Source: Marinobacter sp. F4216 (lineage in GTDB: Bacteria; Pseudomonadota; Gammaproteobacteria; Pseudomonadales; Oleiphilaceae). Taken from it: a stretch of DNA of 64,000 nucleotides. Of the stretch, positions 34,508 to 45,234 are shown in pieces; position 1 is the stretch's first letter, and the number at the start of each line of letters is the position of its first letter. The notes below the pieces were generated by a model. The model saw only the letters and a program-made list of their open reading frames with translations, did no database searches and had not been told where the DNA came from. The stretch lies in contig NZ_JAIOUO010000003.1 in the NCBI RefSeq assembly GCF_019931195.1, positions 682,001-746,000 on the forward strand, given 5' to 3'. Both the position numbers and the translations under genes were made by a program.

Positions 34508-36439
34508 TCAACCACCGGGCGTGTACCAGACCGGTGACGTATACGCCCGCTCCTGATGGGTGGGCTCGACGTCCTCTGGCAAATCAACACCGAAAAACGC
34601 CGCGTCGTAGGTGCTCCAGCGCGGGGTTGGAATCTCCAGCACGCGCACGTAGTAGAACGCACGTTGCTGGGCGTCAAAGTCAGGATCCTTCCAGTACGCC
34701 AACATCAGCGCGTCACCAATGCTGTTGCTGTAGGTCGCCTCTTCCACGTCAACGGTATTGCCAACCGGCTTTTCGCATTGATGCTGATCGTTGGTCGCTC
34801 GGTCGTCCGAACACAGCACGTCATACACCTGCTCATGCAGTTCGCCATCGCCATCCATCCAGCCTTTAACGATCAGGATACGATCCAGATTGGCGCCGTC
34901 CACATCGCGCAGTGCCCGGATCATAAAGGTGGGTGCCTTGCCGTCCGGTGCATTTTTCAGGTCTCCGCCCATGGGCACGCCGCGGACATACCCCGTTTTG
35001 GCAAAGTCCGGCCGTTGCACTTCGGATTCTTCGAAGTCCCACCCGGCGAACATCCGCACGGTGATGCGTGTGCCGGTGGTGGCGTACACTTCTTTGCGGT
35101 TCAGGGCATCCCAGATCGCTTCGCGGGTATTATCCGTCGCCCAGACCGCCGCCAAGCCCGAAGACAGTGAGTTCAGATGGCGAATGGTGACATCCGGGCC
35201 GCCGGGCTCCTGCAAGAAGCCGGTGATTTTTTCCTCGAAACGTTCAGGGCTTGCCGTCGGCTCTACCGGCGTGGCTTTGCCGAAATAATTGTTCTCTTCG
35301 GTTGTCGCCAGCGAGGTATGGCTATCGGTGGAACCGATCATGCCGAACTTGAACGGATTAACGCCCAGATCTTCTTCGTACTGCAACCCTCGTTTGTAGG
35401 CTTCCCGGGCATATTCACGGGGCAACATGTCCTGCGTCTTGGGTTCCGTGCCAAAACTGCCTTTATCCCAGGTGCCATAATCGGCGAACTCGTCATTCGG
35501 TGACAAAGCCGGGTGGGCCTCACCGTCGCCCTTCATTTGCGTGACTTCGTACACGGGTTCCCAGCGCATCCGCCGCTCGGCGTAATCACGGTCGATGCCT
35601 TTGCCGGAGAGTGTTTCATCGTCGAACATCAGGCCGTTGGAAAGGTTACCATTGTGCGGGATAGCCAACGCCCGGCCACCGGTTTTTTCCTCGTAAGCCT
35701 GCATCCAGGCCCAGAGATCTTCGGGGTCTGAGGAGTCGTAATTGGAGATAGGAACAATCTGGTCCGCCTCGTCCTTGCCATCCCGGAAGATCACATTTCG
35801 ATGCATGTTGTTCCCGTTAGGGCTCGCCGTCCACTCAAAGCCAATCAGCGCGGTGAACTTGCCGGGATCATTGTACTGTTCCGCCGCTTTTGTCACCCGC
35901 TCCCACATGGTACGGAGCAGTTCGGTTTCCTCGGCCAGCGGGTCCTCGCCCAGGGTCATGCCTTCTCCCCAGAGCGCATAGGCATCGCCAAATTTGCCAT
36001 CGTAAACCAGTTGGGCAATCTTCCGGCCGAAGTCCGTTGCCAGCAAGTCCGGGTTACGCTCGGCGATCATTGGGGCCAGCCCGAGGTTCTCGGCGTGATC
36101 GGCCACAACCAGGAAATCCAGTGGGCGCTGCAGCCGGGCCCGGACACCGTTACTCGCCACAACCATGTCGCCCAGCGCAAAGCGGTACGCCTCTTCCAGC
36201 CCAAGGGTATTGCCGACCATACCGGCATCCGTTGAAAGGGCTGTGTGCAGGTGAGTGTCGCCCCAGAACACACGTTGGGGATAACCGATATTCAGGTAAG
36301 GCGAGTACTCTTTCTCGCCGACATGATCCTTCTCTGTGGGCCCCGAGCCATAGCCGGCGTAGGAATCTTCCGCCGATGCCCATGGCACAAACAGCATCGT
36401 CAAAGCGGGGATCAGGCAGGTTCTGAGTGTCACGTTCAC
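34508..36439 (-). CDS. DUF3604 family secreted protein
   Basis: 643 residues. Signal peptide ending WASA, then the DUF3604 pattern: NIGYPQRVFWGDTHLHTALSTDAG, LDFLVVADHAENLGL, FEWTASPNGNNMHRNV, IPHNGNLSNGL and MIGSTDSHTSLATTEENNY. The DTHLHT and DSH motifs resemble metal ligands of PHP-type hydrolases, so a periplasmic phosphoesterase-like role is possible but unproven. The ORF has an upstream ATG, but GTG 36439, preceded by AAGGAG at about 6 bases, gives a normal signal peptide. DUF3604 and DUF1254 genes are adjacent here as in other marine bacteria. Confidence 0.85.
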   Translation of the reverse strand: MNVTLRTCLIPALTMLFVPWASAEDSYAGYGSGPTEKDHVGEKEYSPYLNIGYPQRVFWGDTHLHTALSTDAGMVGNTLGLEEAYRFALGDMVVASNGVRARLQRPLDFLVVADHAENLGLAPMIAERNPDLLATDFGRKIAQLVYDGKFGDAYALWGEGMTLGEDPLAEETELLRTMWERVTKAAEQYNDPGKFTALIGFEWTASPNGNNMHRNVIFRDGKDEADQIVPISNYDSSDPEDLWAWMQAYEEKTGGRALAIPHNGNLSNGLMFDDETLSGKGIDRDYAERRMRWEPVYEVTQMKGDGEAHPALSPNDEFADYGTWDKGSFGTEPKTQDMLPREYAREAYKRGLQYEEDLGVNPFKFGMIGSTDSHTSLATTEENNYFGKATPVEPTASPERFEEKITGFLQEPGGPDVTIRHLNSLSSGLAAVWATDNTREAIWDALNRKEVYATTGTRITVRMFAGWDFEESEVQRPDFAKTGYVRGVPMGGDLKNAPDGKAPTFMIRALRDVDGANLDRILIVKGWMDGDGELHEQVYDVLCSDDRATNDQHQCEKPVGNTVDVEEATYSNSIGDALMLAYWKDPDFDAQQRAFYYVRVLEIPTPRWSTYDAAFFGVDLPEDVEPTHQERAYTSPVWYTPGG

Positions 36440-36518
36440 GTTTCGCTCCTTGTTTCGCAATCGAAATTCAGGCTGAACGAAACACCACACTTCTCCGTAG
36501 GCGGCCTGCAGTATTGTT

Positions 36519-38024
36519 CTATAACTTTTTCGCCTTCGCCGGCGACCAACTCTCGTACTGTTCGAGGTCTGGCGAGTACAGCCGCATGATCAGACCCAGG
36601 TCCTCATCCTTACGCTCGATGGGCAGCCAGTTTTCCTCTGGCACCCCCTCCGGTTGTTCGGCCGCAATCACAATGCGGATGCCACCCTCCTCGTCGAGCT
36701 GAAAACCGGCGTTCTCGCCGACGCTGTATTTCTTGCGGGCGTTAGGGATGAAAAAACCGTTATCCAGGTCGTACAGCGTGACCGACCAGAACGCCTTGAC
36801 CGGCGGAAGATCCTCGGCGGCCATGACCAGTTCATAATCGAACATCGCATTCATCGGCGCACCGTCCTCCGTGCCGATGGGCGGATAGAGCGCCTCACGG
36901 GCAGGTTGGCCAATCGGCCCAATGACCGACTGGAGCGCCAGCAATTCTGCGGTCATCTGCCCCTTGGGCTGGAACAGTTTCGTGAGGTTGCTAGAGGTGA
37001 ATTCCGCGTCGTCCATGCTCGCAAGGCGCTGGGTCGCGAAGTCCTCGGCCACCGAACGCAGCGCGGCACCATCGATCTGTGCCACGGCATCGGGGTCAAA
37101 CACCTTACCCGGTTCAACACCCAGGGGCTTGAGGGCATCAAGCAGCGCCTGGTCCAGTTCGTTTTCGGGATCAAAGGTGGTGTGATTGACCACAAATTGC
37201 ATCACTTCCAGGAAGCGATCCTCAAAGATCTCGAAATCCGAGCCAAACTCCGGGAAACGAGCAAGGTCCTCTTTCACATCCAGATTTCTTGCGATGCCGG
37301 ATGGGCTGTCCCAGGGCACGAAATGACTTTCATTGCCGCGCCGGCCAAGAAACTCGGATAGCGGCTCCACATCGACGCTGCGCATGGCGGCCAGGTTGGC
37401 CTTCAGCCGCTCAGGCTCAGCGGCGTGCGGCATCACCCGGAACACAGCACTGACAAAATCACCGGTGACCTCAAACACCTCGTCCACACCGTCGACCGGT
37501 TCGCCCTGGTAGCCTGGCGTGCGCTGGCTGTAGAACAACATCGTGGCCGGCTCATCGAAGTCACCCTGCCCGGTGGACATCGGGATATTCACGTAATGAT
37601 CATAGGCCGTGACCATCAGTGACACGTACGTGGAGTCGAAGGCGGGAATCTCCAGCACAACGGGCTCCGCCGTGACATCGATCATAGCCCCGATATAGAG
37701 AGTGTCGTTGTTCGGACGCGCAATGCCCTTGAGCGTGTGATCCGCCAGCGCCGTGTTGGCTTTCACCCGGTTGTAGCCACCGGTATTCATTGGGTTGCGG
37801 GCATCCAGCGCAAACTTGTTATTGACGTTGAACATGGCTATGTACGGGTAGGATCGGAGTACAAGCTCCTCCATCTCGGCGTCCGACATTTCATATCCCC
37901 GCCCTGACTGGCCCCACGCGATACTGGCCATCATCAGGCCACACAATAGAACCAACTGAATGACCACGTACTTTAAGGTGGAGCCCTTTCCGCCCGGCGT
38001 AGAATCTGAGTAACGGCGACGCAT
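36519..38024 (-). CDS. DUF1254/DUF1214 domain secreted protein
   Basis: 501 residues. N-terminal signal (YVVIQLVLLCGLMMASIAWG), then DUF1254 (ELVLRSYPYIAMFNVNNKFA, TLKGIARPNNDTLYIGAMIDV) and C-terminal DUF1214 (FWSVTLYDLDNGFFIPNARKKYSVG and QPEGVPEENWLP). Proteins of this pair are secreted and of unknown biochemical role. GAGGG lies before ATG 38024. It is followed on the same strand by the DUF3604 gene after 79 bases, so the two are likely co-transcribed. Confidence 0.9.
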   Translation of the reverse strand: MRRRYSDSTPGGKGSTLKYVVIQLVLLCGLMMASIAWGQSGRGYEMSDAEMEELVLRSYPYIAMFNVNNKFALDARNPMNTGGYNRVKANTALADHTLKGIARPNNDTLYIGAMIDVTAEPVVLEIPAFDSTYVSLMVTAYDHYVNIPMSTGQGDFDEPATMLFYSQRTPGYQGEPVDGVDEVFEVTGDFVSAVFRVMPHAAEPERLKANLAAMRSVDVEPLSEFLGRRGNESHFVPWDSPSGIARNLDVKEDLARFPEFGSDFEIFEDRFLEVMQFVVNHTTFDPENELDQALLDALKPLGVEPGKVFDPDAVAQIDGAALRSVAEDFATQRLASMDDAEFTSSNLTKLFQPKGQMTAELLALQSVIGPIGQPAREALYPPIGTEDGAPMNAMFDYELVMAAEDLPPVKAFWSVTLYDLDNGFFIPNARKKYSVGENAGFQLDEEGGIRIVIAAEQPEGVPEENWLPIERKDEDLGLIMRLYSPDLEQYESWSPAKAKKL

Positions 38025-38141
38025 GGCAAATCCCTCTGAGAGAAGTGTCTGTGTGCCCCCACGTGCAGTCGGCGAACTACGTCACCGCCAGAGAGCAATT
38101 AGCCAGTTTAGTACAGCCCTCCTGAAGCACGCTCACGCAGA

Positions 38142-38155
38142 TTGACCTGCATCAA
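38142..38155 (+). promoter_or_regulatory. Anr/FNR-type box 1 upstream of trhP
   Basis: TTGACCTGCATCAA matches TTGAY-N4-ATCAA in nine of ten bases. It is the upstream member of a tandem pair 16 bases apart, in front of trhP and about 120 bases from the divergent DUF1254 gene. Confidence 0.55.
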
Positions 38156-38157
38156 CA

Positions 38158-38171
38158 TTGAGCCAGATCAA
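38158..38171 (+). promoter_or_regulatory. Anr/FNR-type box 2 upstream of trhP
   Basis: TTGAGCCAGATCAA matches TTGAT-N4-ATCAA in nine of ten bases and lies 71 bases before the trhP start codon, a suitable place for activation. Confidence 0.55.
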
Positions 38172-38242
38172 GACCTGAATCTTCGGCCACTGGCAGACTG
38201 GCGCGCTTTTTATTTCCCTGTCCCAGCAATTCCGGAATCACC

Positions 38243-39556
38243 ATGCGAACGCCTGAACTCCTCTGCCCTGCCGGCACCCTTGAGCACCTTGAAACCGCCT
38301 TTGCCTATGGCGCAGATGCCGTCTATGCGGGCCAGCCCCGTTATTCCCTGCGCGCCAGAAACAACAGTTTCAAAACCGTGGACACCCTGGCCACCGGGAT
38401 TGAGCGGGCACGGGCGCTCGGCAAACAGCTATACGTGGTGTCGAATATCGCGCCCCACAACAGCAAGGTGAAAACCTTTGTGGATGACATGGCATCGGTG
38501 ATTGAGCTGAAGCCCGATGCCCTGATTATGTCTGACCCGGGCCTGATCATGATGATCCGGGACAAGTGGCCGGACCAGCCTATTCACCTGTCGGTGCAGG
38601 CCAACACCGTCAACTGGGCGACGGTGGAATTCTGGCGTCGGCAGGGCATCAGCCGGGTGATCCTGTCCCGGGAGCTGGACCTGAAAGAGATCGCCGAGAT
38701 TCGCGAGCGGGTGCCGGAGATGGAACTGGAAGTCTTTGTCCACGGCGCCCTGTGCATGGCCTATTCCGGTCGCTGTCTGCTGTCGGGCTATATGAATCAC
38801 CGGGACGCCAATCAGGGCACCTGCACCAACGCCTGTCGCTGGAATTATCGGGAAGTCCAAAGCACCCATGACCAGAGCGGCGACCTGATTCCGGTACAGC
38901 AGTTCGATCCCGACGCAAACACCCGGGAAATCCTGCTGGAGGAACCCAACCGTCCGGGCAGTTTCATACCTGCCTATGAAGACGAACACGGTACCTACAT
39001 CATGAACTCCCGCGACCTTCGGGCTGTGCAGCATGTGGAAGCCCTGTGCCGGATGGGTGTCCACTCCCTGAAGATTGAAGGCCGCACCAAGAGCCCCTAC
39101 TACGTGGCCCGAACCACCCAGGTGTATCGCCGGGCTATTAACCGCGCCGTGACAGGCCTGCCGTTCGATATGGGCCAGATGGATGAGCTGGAAGCGCTCT
39201 CCAACCGAGGCTACACCGAAGGTTTCCTGCGCCGGCATCTGCCCCAGGAATACCAGACTTACGAGCAGGGCTCCTCGATTCAGGGCACCCAGCAGGTGGT
39301 GGGGCAAATTGTCGACGCCGACGACCAGACCATCACCATTGATGTCAAGAACCGCTTTGGCTGCAACGACCCACTGGAGCTGATGACACCGGACGGCAAC
39401 ATCCGCTTTGCGATCCACAGAATGGAAACCCGCGAAGGAAGGTCTCTGGATTACGCCCCCGGCAGCGGTTATGTTGTTCGAATCCCGCGACCGGAAGGCA
39501 CGCCGGCTAATCTGGAATACAGCTACCTGACCCGCATCCTGAACCAGGAAAGATGA
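38243..39556 (+). CDS. trhP: tRNA 5-hydroxyuridine modification protein TrhP (YegQ, U32 peptidase family)
   Basis: 437 residues, homologous along its length to E. coli YegQ/TrhP (about 453). The enzyme hydroxylates uridine 34 of tRNAs using prephenate-derived material and an iron-sulfur cluster, and works without O2. Characteristic stretches are PELLCPAGTLEHLETAFAYG, DAVYAGQPRYSLRARNNSF, CMAYSGRCLLSGYMNHRD with CTNACRW (cluster cysteines), and GVHSLKIEGRTKSPYYVART. The tandem Anr-like boxes upstream suggest oxygen-responsive expression. It is followed by a hairpin without a T-run at 39564-39585. Confidence 0.93.
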   Translation: MRTPELLCPAGTLEHLETAFAYGADAVYAGQPRYSLRARNNSFKTVDTLATGIERARALGKQLYVVSNIAPHNSKVKTFVDDMASVIELKPDALIMSDPGLIMMIRDKWPDQPIHLSVQANTVNWATVEFWRRQGISRVILSRELDLKEIAEIRERVPEMELEVFVHGALCMAYSGRCLLSGYMNHRDANQGTCTNACRWNYREVQSTHDQSGDLIPVQQFDPDANTREILLEEPNRPGSFIPAYEDEHGTYIMNSRDLRAVQHVEALCRMGVHSLKIEGRTKSPYYVARTTQVYRRAINRAVTGLPFDMGQMDELEALSNRGYTEGFLRRHLPQEYQTYEQGSSIQGTQQVVGQIVDADDQTITIDVKNRFGCNDPLELMTPDGNIRFAIHRMETREGRSLDYAPGSGYVVRIPRPEGTPANLEYSYLTRILNQER

Positions 39557-39723
39557 AGCCATCCGCCAGCAGGCAATGGCTGGCGACTGGTCGGCGTAAG
39601 CTACTCAACCGATCTGCAAGACCTCTACGAAATCGTTGACTGAGCGCCACAGGGCCCGCTTCGGTTTTCACGCCTTGGTACCCGCGCCTCCGGATGCGGT
39701 ATAATCCGGCCACGCACGATTTA

Positions 39724-39748
39724 ATACCTGACTAAATTACTATGGTAT
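39724..39748 (+). promoter_or_regulatory. IscR type 1 binding site of the suf operon
   Basis: The 25-base element begins ATACCTGACTAAATTACTAT and ends GGTAT. It fits the type 1 IscR consensus (ATAsYTGACTAAATTAGTCRGKTAT) closely, with ATA...GACT...TAT arms. It overlaps the -35 of the promoter, consistent with repression when cells have sufficient iron-sulfur clusters. No iscR gene lies in the window. Confidence 0.75.
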
Positions 39749-39756
39749 TGTATAAT
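39728..39756 (+). promoter_or_regulatory. Sigma-70 promoter of the suf operon
   Basis: -35 CTGACT at 39728-39733 and consensus -10 TATAAT at 39751-39756, separated by 17 bases. The -35 lies inside the IscR site. A long untranslated leader of about 220 bases follows before sufB. Confidence 0.75.
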
Positions 39757-39980
39757 CGCTCGCCAGAACTGACGGGCGCGCCGGTTTTTTATGCTTTTTT
39801 AGCACTGCAGCCGGCCTTTCACGAACCCGTCATCCAAAAAACGATTGCAGGGCGTACTCACAAGATGAGCGACCACTGCAACACCCAAACTTAAGACATC
39901 CGCCCGGCGGCCAGACACCAAAGGCCGGCGGCACACCAAGGGCGACAGCGCCCGCGATGAGAGAATACGGAGCGACGATC

Positions 39981-41429
39981 ATGGCGACCACCGATCAAGA
40001 GGTGAACGAGCTGATCAAAAAAGGGTACGAGCACGGTTTCGTAACCGAGATTGAGGCCGATACCTTCGAACCCGGCCTGAACGAAGACGTCATTGCCCGG
40101 CTTTCCCAGATTAAGGGTGAGCCCGAGTGGATGCTGGAGTGGCGTCTGAAAGCCTATCGTCGTTGGCTCGAAATGGACGAGCCGGACTGGGCCCACGTTG
40201 GCTATCCGAAAATCGATTACAACGCGATCTCCTACTACTCGGCGCCCAAGCGCAAAGAGGACATGCCTCAGAGCCTGGATGAAGTGGATCCGGAGCTGCT
40301 CAAGACCTATGAAAAGCTGGGCATCCCCCTGCACGAGCGGGAAAAGCTCGCCGGTGTTGCGGTCGATGCGGTCTTCGATTCCGTCTCCGTTGCGACAACC
40401 TTTAAAGAGCCGCTGGCCAAGGCCGGCGTGGTGTTCTGCTCCATCTCCGAAGCCATTCGCGATTATCCGGAACTCGTGCAGAAGTACCTCGGTTCGGTGG
40501 TTCCCCAGGGTGACAACTTCTTCGCCGCCCTGAACTCCGCGGTATTCTCAGATGGTACCTTCGTGTATGTGCCCAAGGGCGTTCGCTGCCCGATGGAGCT
40601 GTCAACCTACTTCCGGATAAACGCCGCCAATACCGGTCAGTTCGAACGCACGCTGATCATTGCCGAAGACAGCAGCTACGTCAGCTACCTGGAAGGTTGC
40701 ACCGCGCCTATGCGGGATGAAAATCAGCTGCACGCGGCGGTGGTAGAGTTGGTGGCGCTGGACGATGCCCAGATCAAGTACTCCACCGTGCAGAACTGGT
40801 ACCCGGGCGACGAGAACGGCAAAGGCGGTATCTACAACTTCGTTACCAAGCGGGGCGCCTGCATCGGCAGGAACAGCAAGATCTCCTGGACCCAGGTAGA
40901 AACCGGTTCCGCCGTCACCTGGAAGTACCCCAGCTGTGTGCTGCGGGGCGAGAACAGCGTGGGCGAGTTCTACTCCGTGGCGCTGACCAACAACTTCCAG
41001 CAGGCCGACACCGGTACCAAGATGGTCCATCTGGGCAAGAACACCCGTAGCACCATCATTTCCAAGGGTATTTCGGCCGGCAAGAGCTCCAACGCTTACC
41101 GCGGCCTGGTGAAATTTGGCCCGGGCGCCGAAGGTGCCCGCAACTTCACCCAGTGCGACTCCTTGCTGATCGGTGATCGTTGTGCGGCGCACACCTTCCC
41201 GTACATCGAGAGCAAGAACAAGTCGGCCATCGTTGAGCACGAGGCCACTACCTCCAAGGTCAGTGACGAGCAGATGTTTCTGTGCCGTCAACGTGGTATC
41301 GACCCGGAGCAGGCGGTGTCCATGATCGTCAACGGCTTCTGTAAGGAAGTATTCAAAGAGCTGCCCATGGAGTTCGCCGTAGAAGCCGGCAAGCTGCTGG
41401 AAGTCAGCCTGGAAGGTTCCGTGGGCTAA
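39981..41429 (+). CDS. sufB: Fe-S cluster assembly scaffold protein SufB
   Basis: 482 residues. SufB forms the SufBC2D scaffold on which clusters are built from persulfide delivered by SufS-SufE. Family stretches: [54 protein letters not shown], the persulfide-accepting Cys region [13 protein letters not shown], and a C-terminal [18 protein letters not shown]. The open frame starts 8 codons earlier; ATG 39981 ([12 protein letters not shown]) is preferred with GGAG upstream. First gene of the operon, behind the IscR-regulated promoter. Confidence 0.96.
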   Translation: MATTDQEVNELIKKGYEHGFVTEIEADTFEPGLNEDVIARLSQIKGEPEWMLEWRLKAYRRWLEMDEPDWAHVGYPKIDYNAISYYSAPKRKEDMPQSLDEVDPELLKTYEKLGIPLHEREKLAGVAVDAVFDSVSVATTFKEPLAKAGVVFCSISEAIRDYPELVQKYLGSVVPQGDNFFAALNSAVFSDGTFVYVPKGVRCPMELSTYFRINAANTGQFERTLIIAEDSSYVSYLEGCTAPMRDENQLHAAVVELVALDDAQIKYSTVQNWYPGDENGKGGIYNFVTKRGACIGRNSKISWTQVETGSAVTWKYPSCVLRGENSVGEFYSVALTNNFQQADTGTKMVHLGKNTRSTIISKGISAGKSSNAYRGLVKFGPGAEGARNFTQCDSLLIGDRCAAHTFPYIESKNKSAIVEHEATTSKVSDEQMFLCRQRGIDPEQAVSMIVNGFCKEVFKELPMEFAVEAGKLLEVSLEGSVG

Positions 41430-41490
41430 AGGCCGCGAACAAACGCCGACACACGAATTCAAAGAGTTTAAAACAGAGAGAACCCCATAC

Positions 41491-42264
41491 ATGCTGAGCA
41501 TCAAAAACCTGCACGCATCGGTTGAGGGCAAAGAGATCCTCAAGGGCATCAACCTGGAAGTAAAGGCGGGCGAAGTACACGCCATCATGGGCCCGAACGG
41601 TTCCGGCAAAAGCACCCTGTCCCAGGTGCTGGCAGGCAACGAAGCGTATGAGGTCACCGGCGGTGAAATCACCCTCAACGGCAAAAACCTGCTGGAGCAG
41701 GAAACCGAGGAGCGCGCCCGCGAAGGCATCTTCCTGGCGTTCCAGTACCCGGTGGAAATCCCCGGCGTCAGCAACCTTCAGTTCCTGCGTACTGCGGTGA
41801 ACGCCATGCGCACGCACAGGGGTGAGCCGGAAATCAACGCCGCTGAATTCATGAAGCTGGCGAAAGAAGTTTCCAAGCAGGTGGACCTGGATCCGGCGTT
41901 CCTGAAGCGCGGCGTGAACGAAGGTTTCTCCGGTGGCGAAAAGAAGCGTAACGAAATCATGCAGGCCCTGCTGCTGCAGCCGAAGCTGGCCATTCTGGAC
42001 GAAACCGACTCCGGCCTGGACATTGACGCCCTAAAAGTCGTGTCCGACGGTGTCAACGCTCTGCGTTCCGAAGATCGTGCGATCCTGATGGTGACCCACT
42101 ACCAGCGTCTGCTGAATCACATTGTGCCGGACCACGTTCATGTACTGGCCGGAGGCAGGATCATCAAGTCCGGTGGCCGCGAACTGGCCCTGGAACTGGA
42201 AGAGCGCGGCTACGGCTGGCTCGGCATCCGGGACGAAGATACAGCCAACGAGACGGGTCAGTAA
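41491..42264 (+). CDS. sufC: Fe-S cluster assembly ATPase SufC
   Basis: 257 residues, ABC-type ATPase of the SUF complex. Walker A GPNGSGKST (about 33-41), ABC signature NEGFSGGEKKRNEIMQA, Walker B LAILDETDSGLD and a D-loop/His switch in MVTHYQR. ATP hydrolysis drives conformational change of SufBC2D. It follows sufB by 61 bases with a GAGAG site, and precedes sufD by 12 bases. Confidence 0.96.
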   Translation: MLSIKNLHASVEGKEILKGINLEVKAGEVHAIMGPNGSGKSTLSQVLAGNEAYEVTGGEITLNGKNLLEQETEERAREGIFLAFQYPVEIPGVSNLQFLRTAVNAMRTHRGEPEINAAEFMKLAKEVSKQVDLDPAFLKRGVNEGFSGGEKKRNEIMQALLLQPKLAILDETDSGLDIDALKVVSDGVNALRSEDRAILMVTHYQRLLNHIVPDHVHVLAGGRIIKSGGRELALELEERGYGWLGIRDEDTANETGQ

Positions 42265-42276
42265 GGAGGTCACGGA

Positions 42277-43563
42277 ATGAAACCAGCCCCGACTCTCTCA
42301 TCGGCCTTTCTGAAGCCGGGCGGGCAATCTCTGCCGGCTCCGCTGCTGGCACTGCGCGAAGAGCGCGGCACTGGCCTTGTGGACATGCCGCTGCCGACGC
42401 GCAAAACCGAGAACTGGAAGTACTCCAGCAAATACCTGAAGCTGGCCGACGAGATGGCCACTTCTCTCTCGAATGAGGGCAAGCCCGGCCCGAGCCTTCC
42501 TGCGCCCGGCTACAAGGTGGTTTTCCTGAACGGCGTGATGATGCCGGAGGCCAGCGATTACCCGGATCTGGACGACATTCGAATTCGCAGCTTCAGGGAC
42601 CTGTCGGATGACGAGGCCAAAACGCTCGCCTCGCGACTGGACAGCACCCTGGACACCGATGCCGTACAGATGGCGCGCCTGAATTCGGCCCGGTTTGAAG
42701 ACGGCCTGCTGATTCAGCTGAAGCCGGAGGCCCGGCTCGACCAGCCGCTGTTCATCGTGCACGAAGTGACAGCCGACGCCAGCGGCTCTGCATTCCCGCG
42801 CATTTTCGTCGAGGCGGCGCGCCACAGCCAGATCACCCTGGTGGAAGAATACATCTCCAGCGGCAGCGAGCCGGTGATGGTCAACACCGTGACCGAGTTT
42901 GACCTGGCCGACGGCGCCAGCATCACCAGTGTGCGCCTGAATACCGAAGGCGACAGCGTTCAGCACATTGGCGCCACCGGCGTTCGTCAGCAACGCGACT
43001 CCCGCTTTGAAAGCCACACCGTTGGCTTCGGCGGCCCCCTGCGCCGCCATGACCTGCAGGTTCGCCTGGAAGGCGAAGGTGCCGAATGCAAGCTGAACGG
43101 CGTGGTGGTGACCCAGGACAAGCAGCATTACGACAACCACACCTGCATCGAGCATGTGGCCGCCCACTGCAACAGCGAGGAAACCTACCGCAATATTGCG
43201 GCAGATACCTCCCACGCGGTGTTCAACGGTCGCATTCACATCCATCAGGATGCGCAGAAGTCCAATGCGGACATGAACAACAAGAACCTGTTGTTGTCCA
43301 ACGGTGCAGAAATCGATACGAAGCCCGAGCTGGAAATCTACGCAGACGATGTGAAATGTGCCCACGGTGCCACCATCGGCCAGCTGGACGAAACCTCACT
43401 GTTCTATCTGGTGTCTCGCGGCATTGGCAGGCGAGAGGCCAATGTGCTGCTGACCATGGCGTTTATTAATGAACTGGTGGAAGAGATTCCGGTGGACGCC
43501 GTGAAGGAAACGGTTCAAGTGCAGCTCAACCAGTTCTTCGAACACACCTTTCAGGAGGCGTAA
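42277..43563 (+). CDS. sufD: Fe-S cluster assembly protein SufD
   Basis: 428 residues. SufD is the SufB paralogue of the SUF scaffold complex. The C-terminal half carries the SufB/SufD beta-helix pattern (ENVLVNTVTEFDL-like repeats, SEETYRNIAADTSHAVFNGRIHIHQDAQKS, NMNNKNLLLSNGAEIDTKPELEIYADDVKCAHGAT). The conserved Cys/His of KCAHGATIG is present. A strong RBS AAGGAGG precedes ATG 42277. It lies between sufC and sufS in one operon. Confidence 0.95.
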   Translation: MKPAPTLSSAFLKPGGQSLPAPLLALREERGTGLVDMPLPTRKTENWKYSSKYLKLADEMATSLSNEGKPGPSLPAPGYKVVFLNGVMMPEASDYPDLDDIRIRSFRDLSDDEAKTLASRLDSTLDTDAVQMARLNSARFEDGLLIQLKPEARLDQPLFIVHEVTADASGSAFPRIFVEAARHSQITLVEEYISSGSEPVMVNTVTEFDLADGASITSVRLNTEGDSVQHIGATGVRQQRDSRFESHTVGFGGPLRRHDLQVRLEGEGAECKLNGVVVTQDKQHYDNHTCIEHVAAHCNSEETYRNIAADTSHAVFNGRIHIHQDAQKSNADMNNKNLLLSNGAEIDTKPELEIYADDVKCAHGATIGQLDETSLFYLVSRGIGRREANVLLTMAFINELVEEIPVDAVKETVQVQLNQFFEHTFQEA

Positions 43564-43569
43564 CCGGGT

Positions 43570-44823
<1,254 letters not shown>

Positions 44824-44836
44824 GGGAGGTCGACCC

Positions 44837-45190
44837 ATGACAGCCGAAGTCTTTACACCGACCGTCGCCGTGACCATGACCGATAGCGCGGTTAAGCATG
44901 TACGCAAGCAGCTGGAGAAAAAGCCAGAGGCCAAGGGCATTCGCCTGGCCATCAGGAAAAGCGGCTGCTCCGGCTTCAAGTACGAGACGCTCTGGGCAGA
45001 GTCCATCGAGGCCGATGACCGGGTGTTCCATGTGGACGGTGTGGACATCATCGTGAAGGAAGAACACCTGCCACTGGTGAACGGCATCGAGATTGATTTC
45101 GTCACCGTCGGCGTAAACTCTATGTTCCAGTATCGCAATCCCAACGCCACCGCCGAATGTGGCTGCGGGGAAAGTTTTACCGTTGCCTGA
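44837..45190 (+). CDS. sufA: A-type Fe-S carrier SufA (HesB/IscA family)
   Basis: 117 residues. A-type carrier that moves clusters from the SUF scaffold to targets. The three conserved cysteines are in SGCSGFKY (one) and ECGCGESF (two). The start is ATG 44837 (MTAEVFTPTV) with GGGAGG upstream; the frame also opens earlier inside sufS. In this operon the A-type gene is between sufS and sufT, rather than first as in E. coli sufABCDSE. Confidence 0.93.
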   Translation: MTAEVFTPTVAVTMTDSAVKHVRKQLEKKPEAKGIRLAIRKSGCSGFKYETLWAESIEADDRVFHVDGVDIIVKEEHLPLVNGIEIDFVTVGVNSMFQYRNPNATAECGCGESFTVA

Positions 45191-45234
45191 GCCTGCTCGG
45201 GTAGCCAACTGACATCAGCGAGGCCATTTTGGGC

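Larger units (their letters stand above)
39557..39980. other. Intergenic region before the suf operon
   Basis: About 420 bases. Contains the hairpin 39564-39585 (CGCCAGC / GCTGGCG), a second TATAAT at 39700-39705 with a weak TTGGTA at 39675-39680 (spacing 19), the IscR site and promoter at 39724-39756, and two T-rich tracts near 39783-39800 in the leader. No gene is supported. Confidence 0.6.

Noticed and set aside
39783-39800. Attenuator-like T tracts in the suf leader
   Set aside because: No clean stem precedes the T-runs, so I do not call a terminator or riboswitch.
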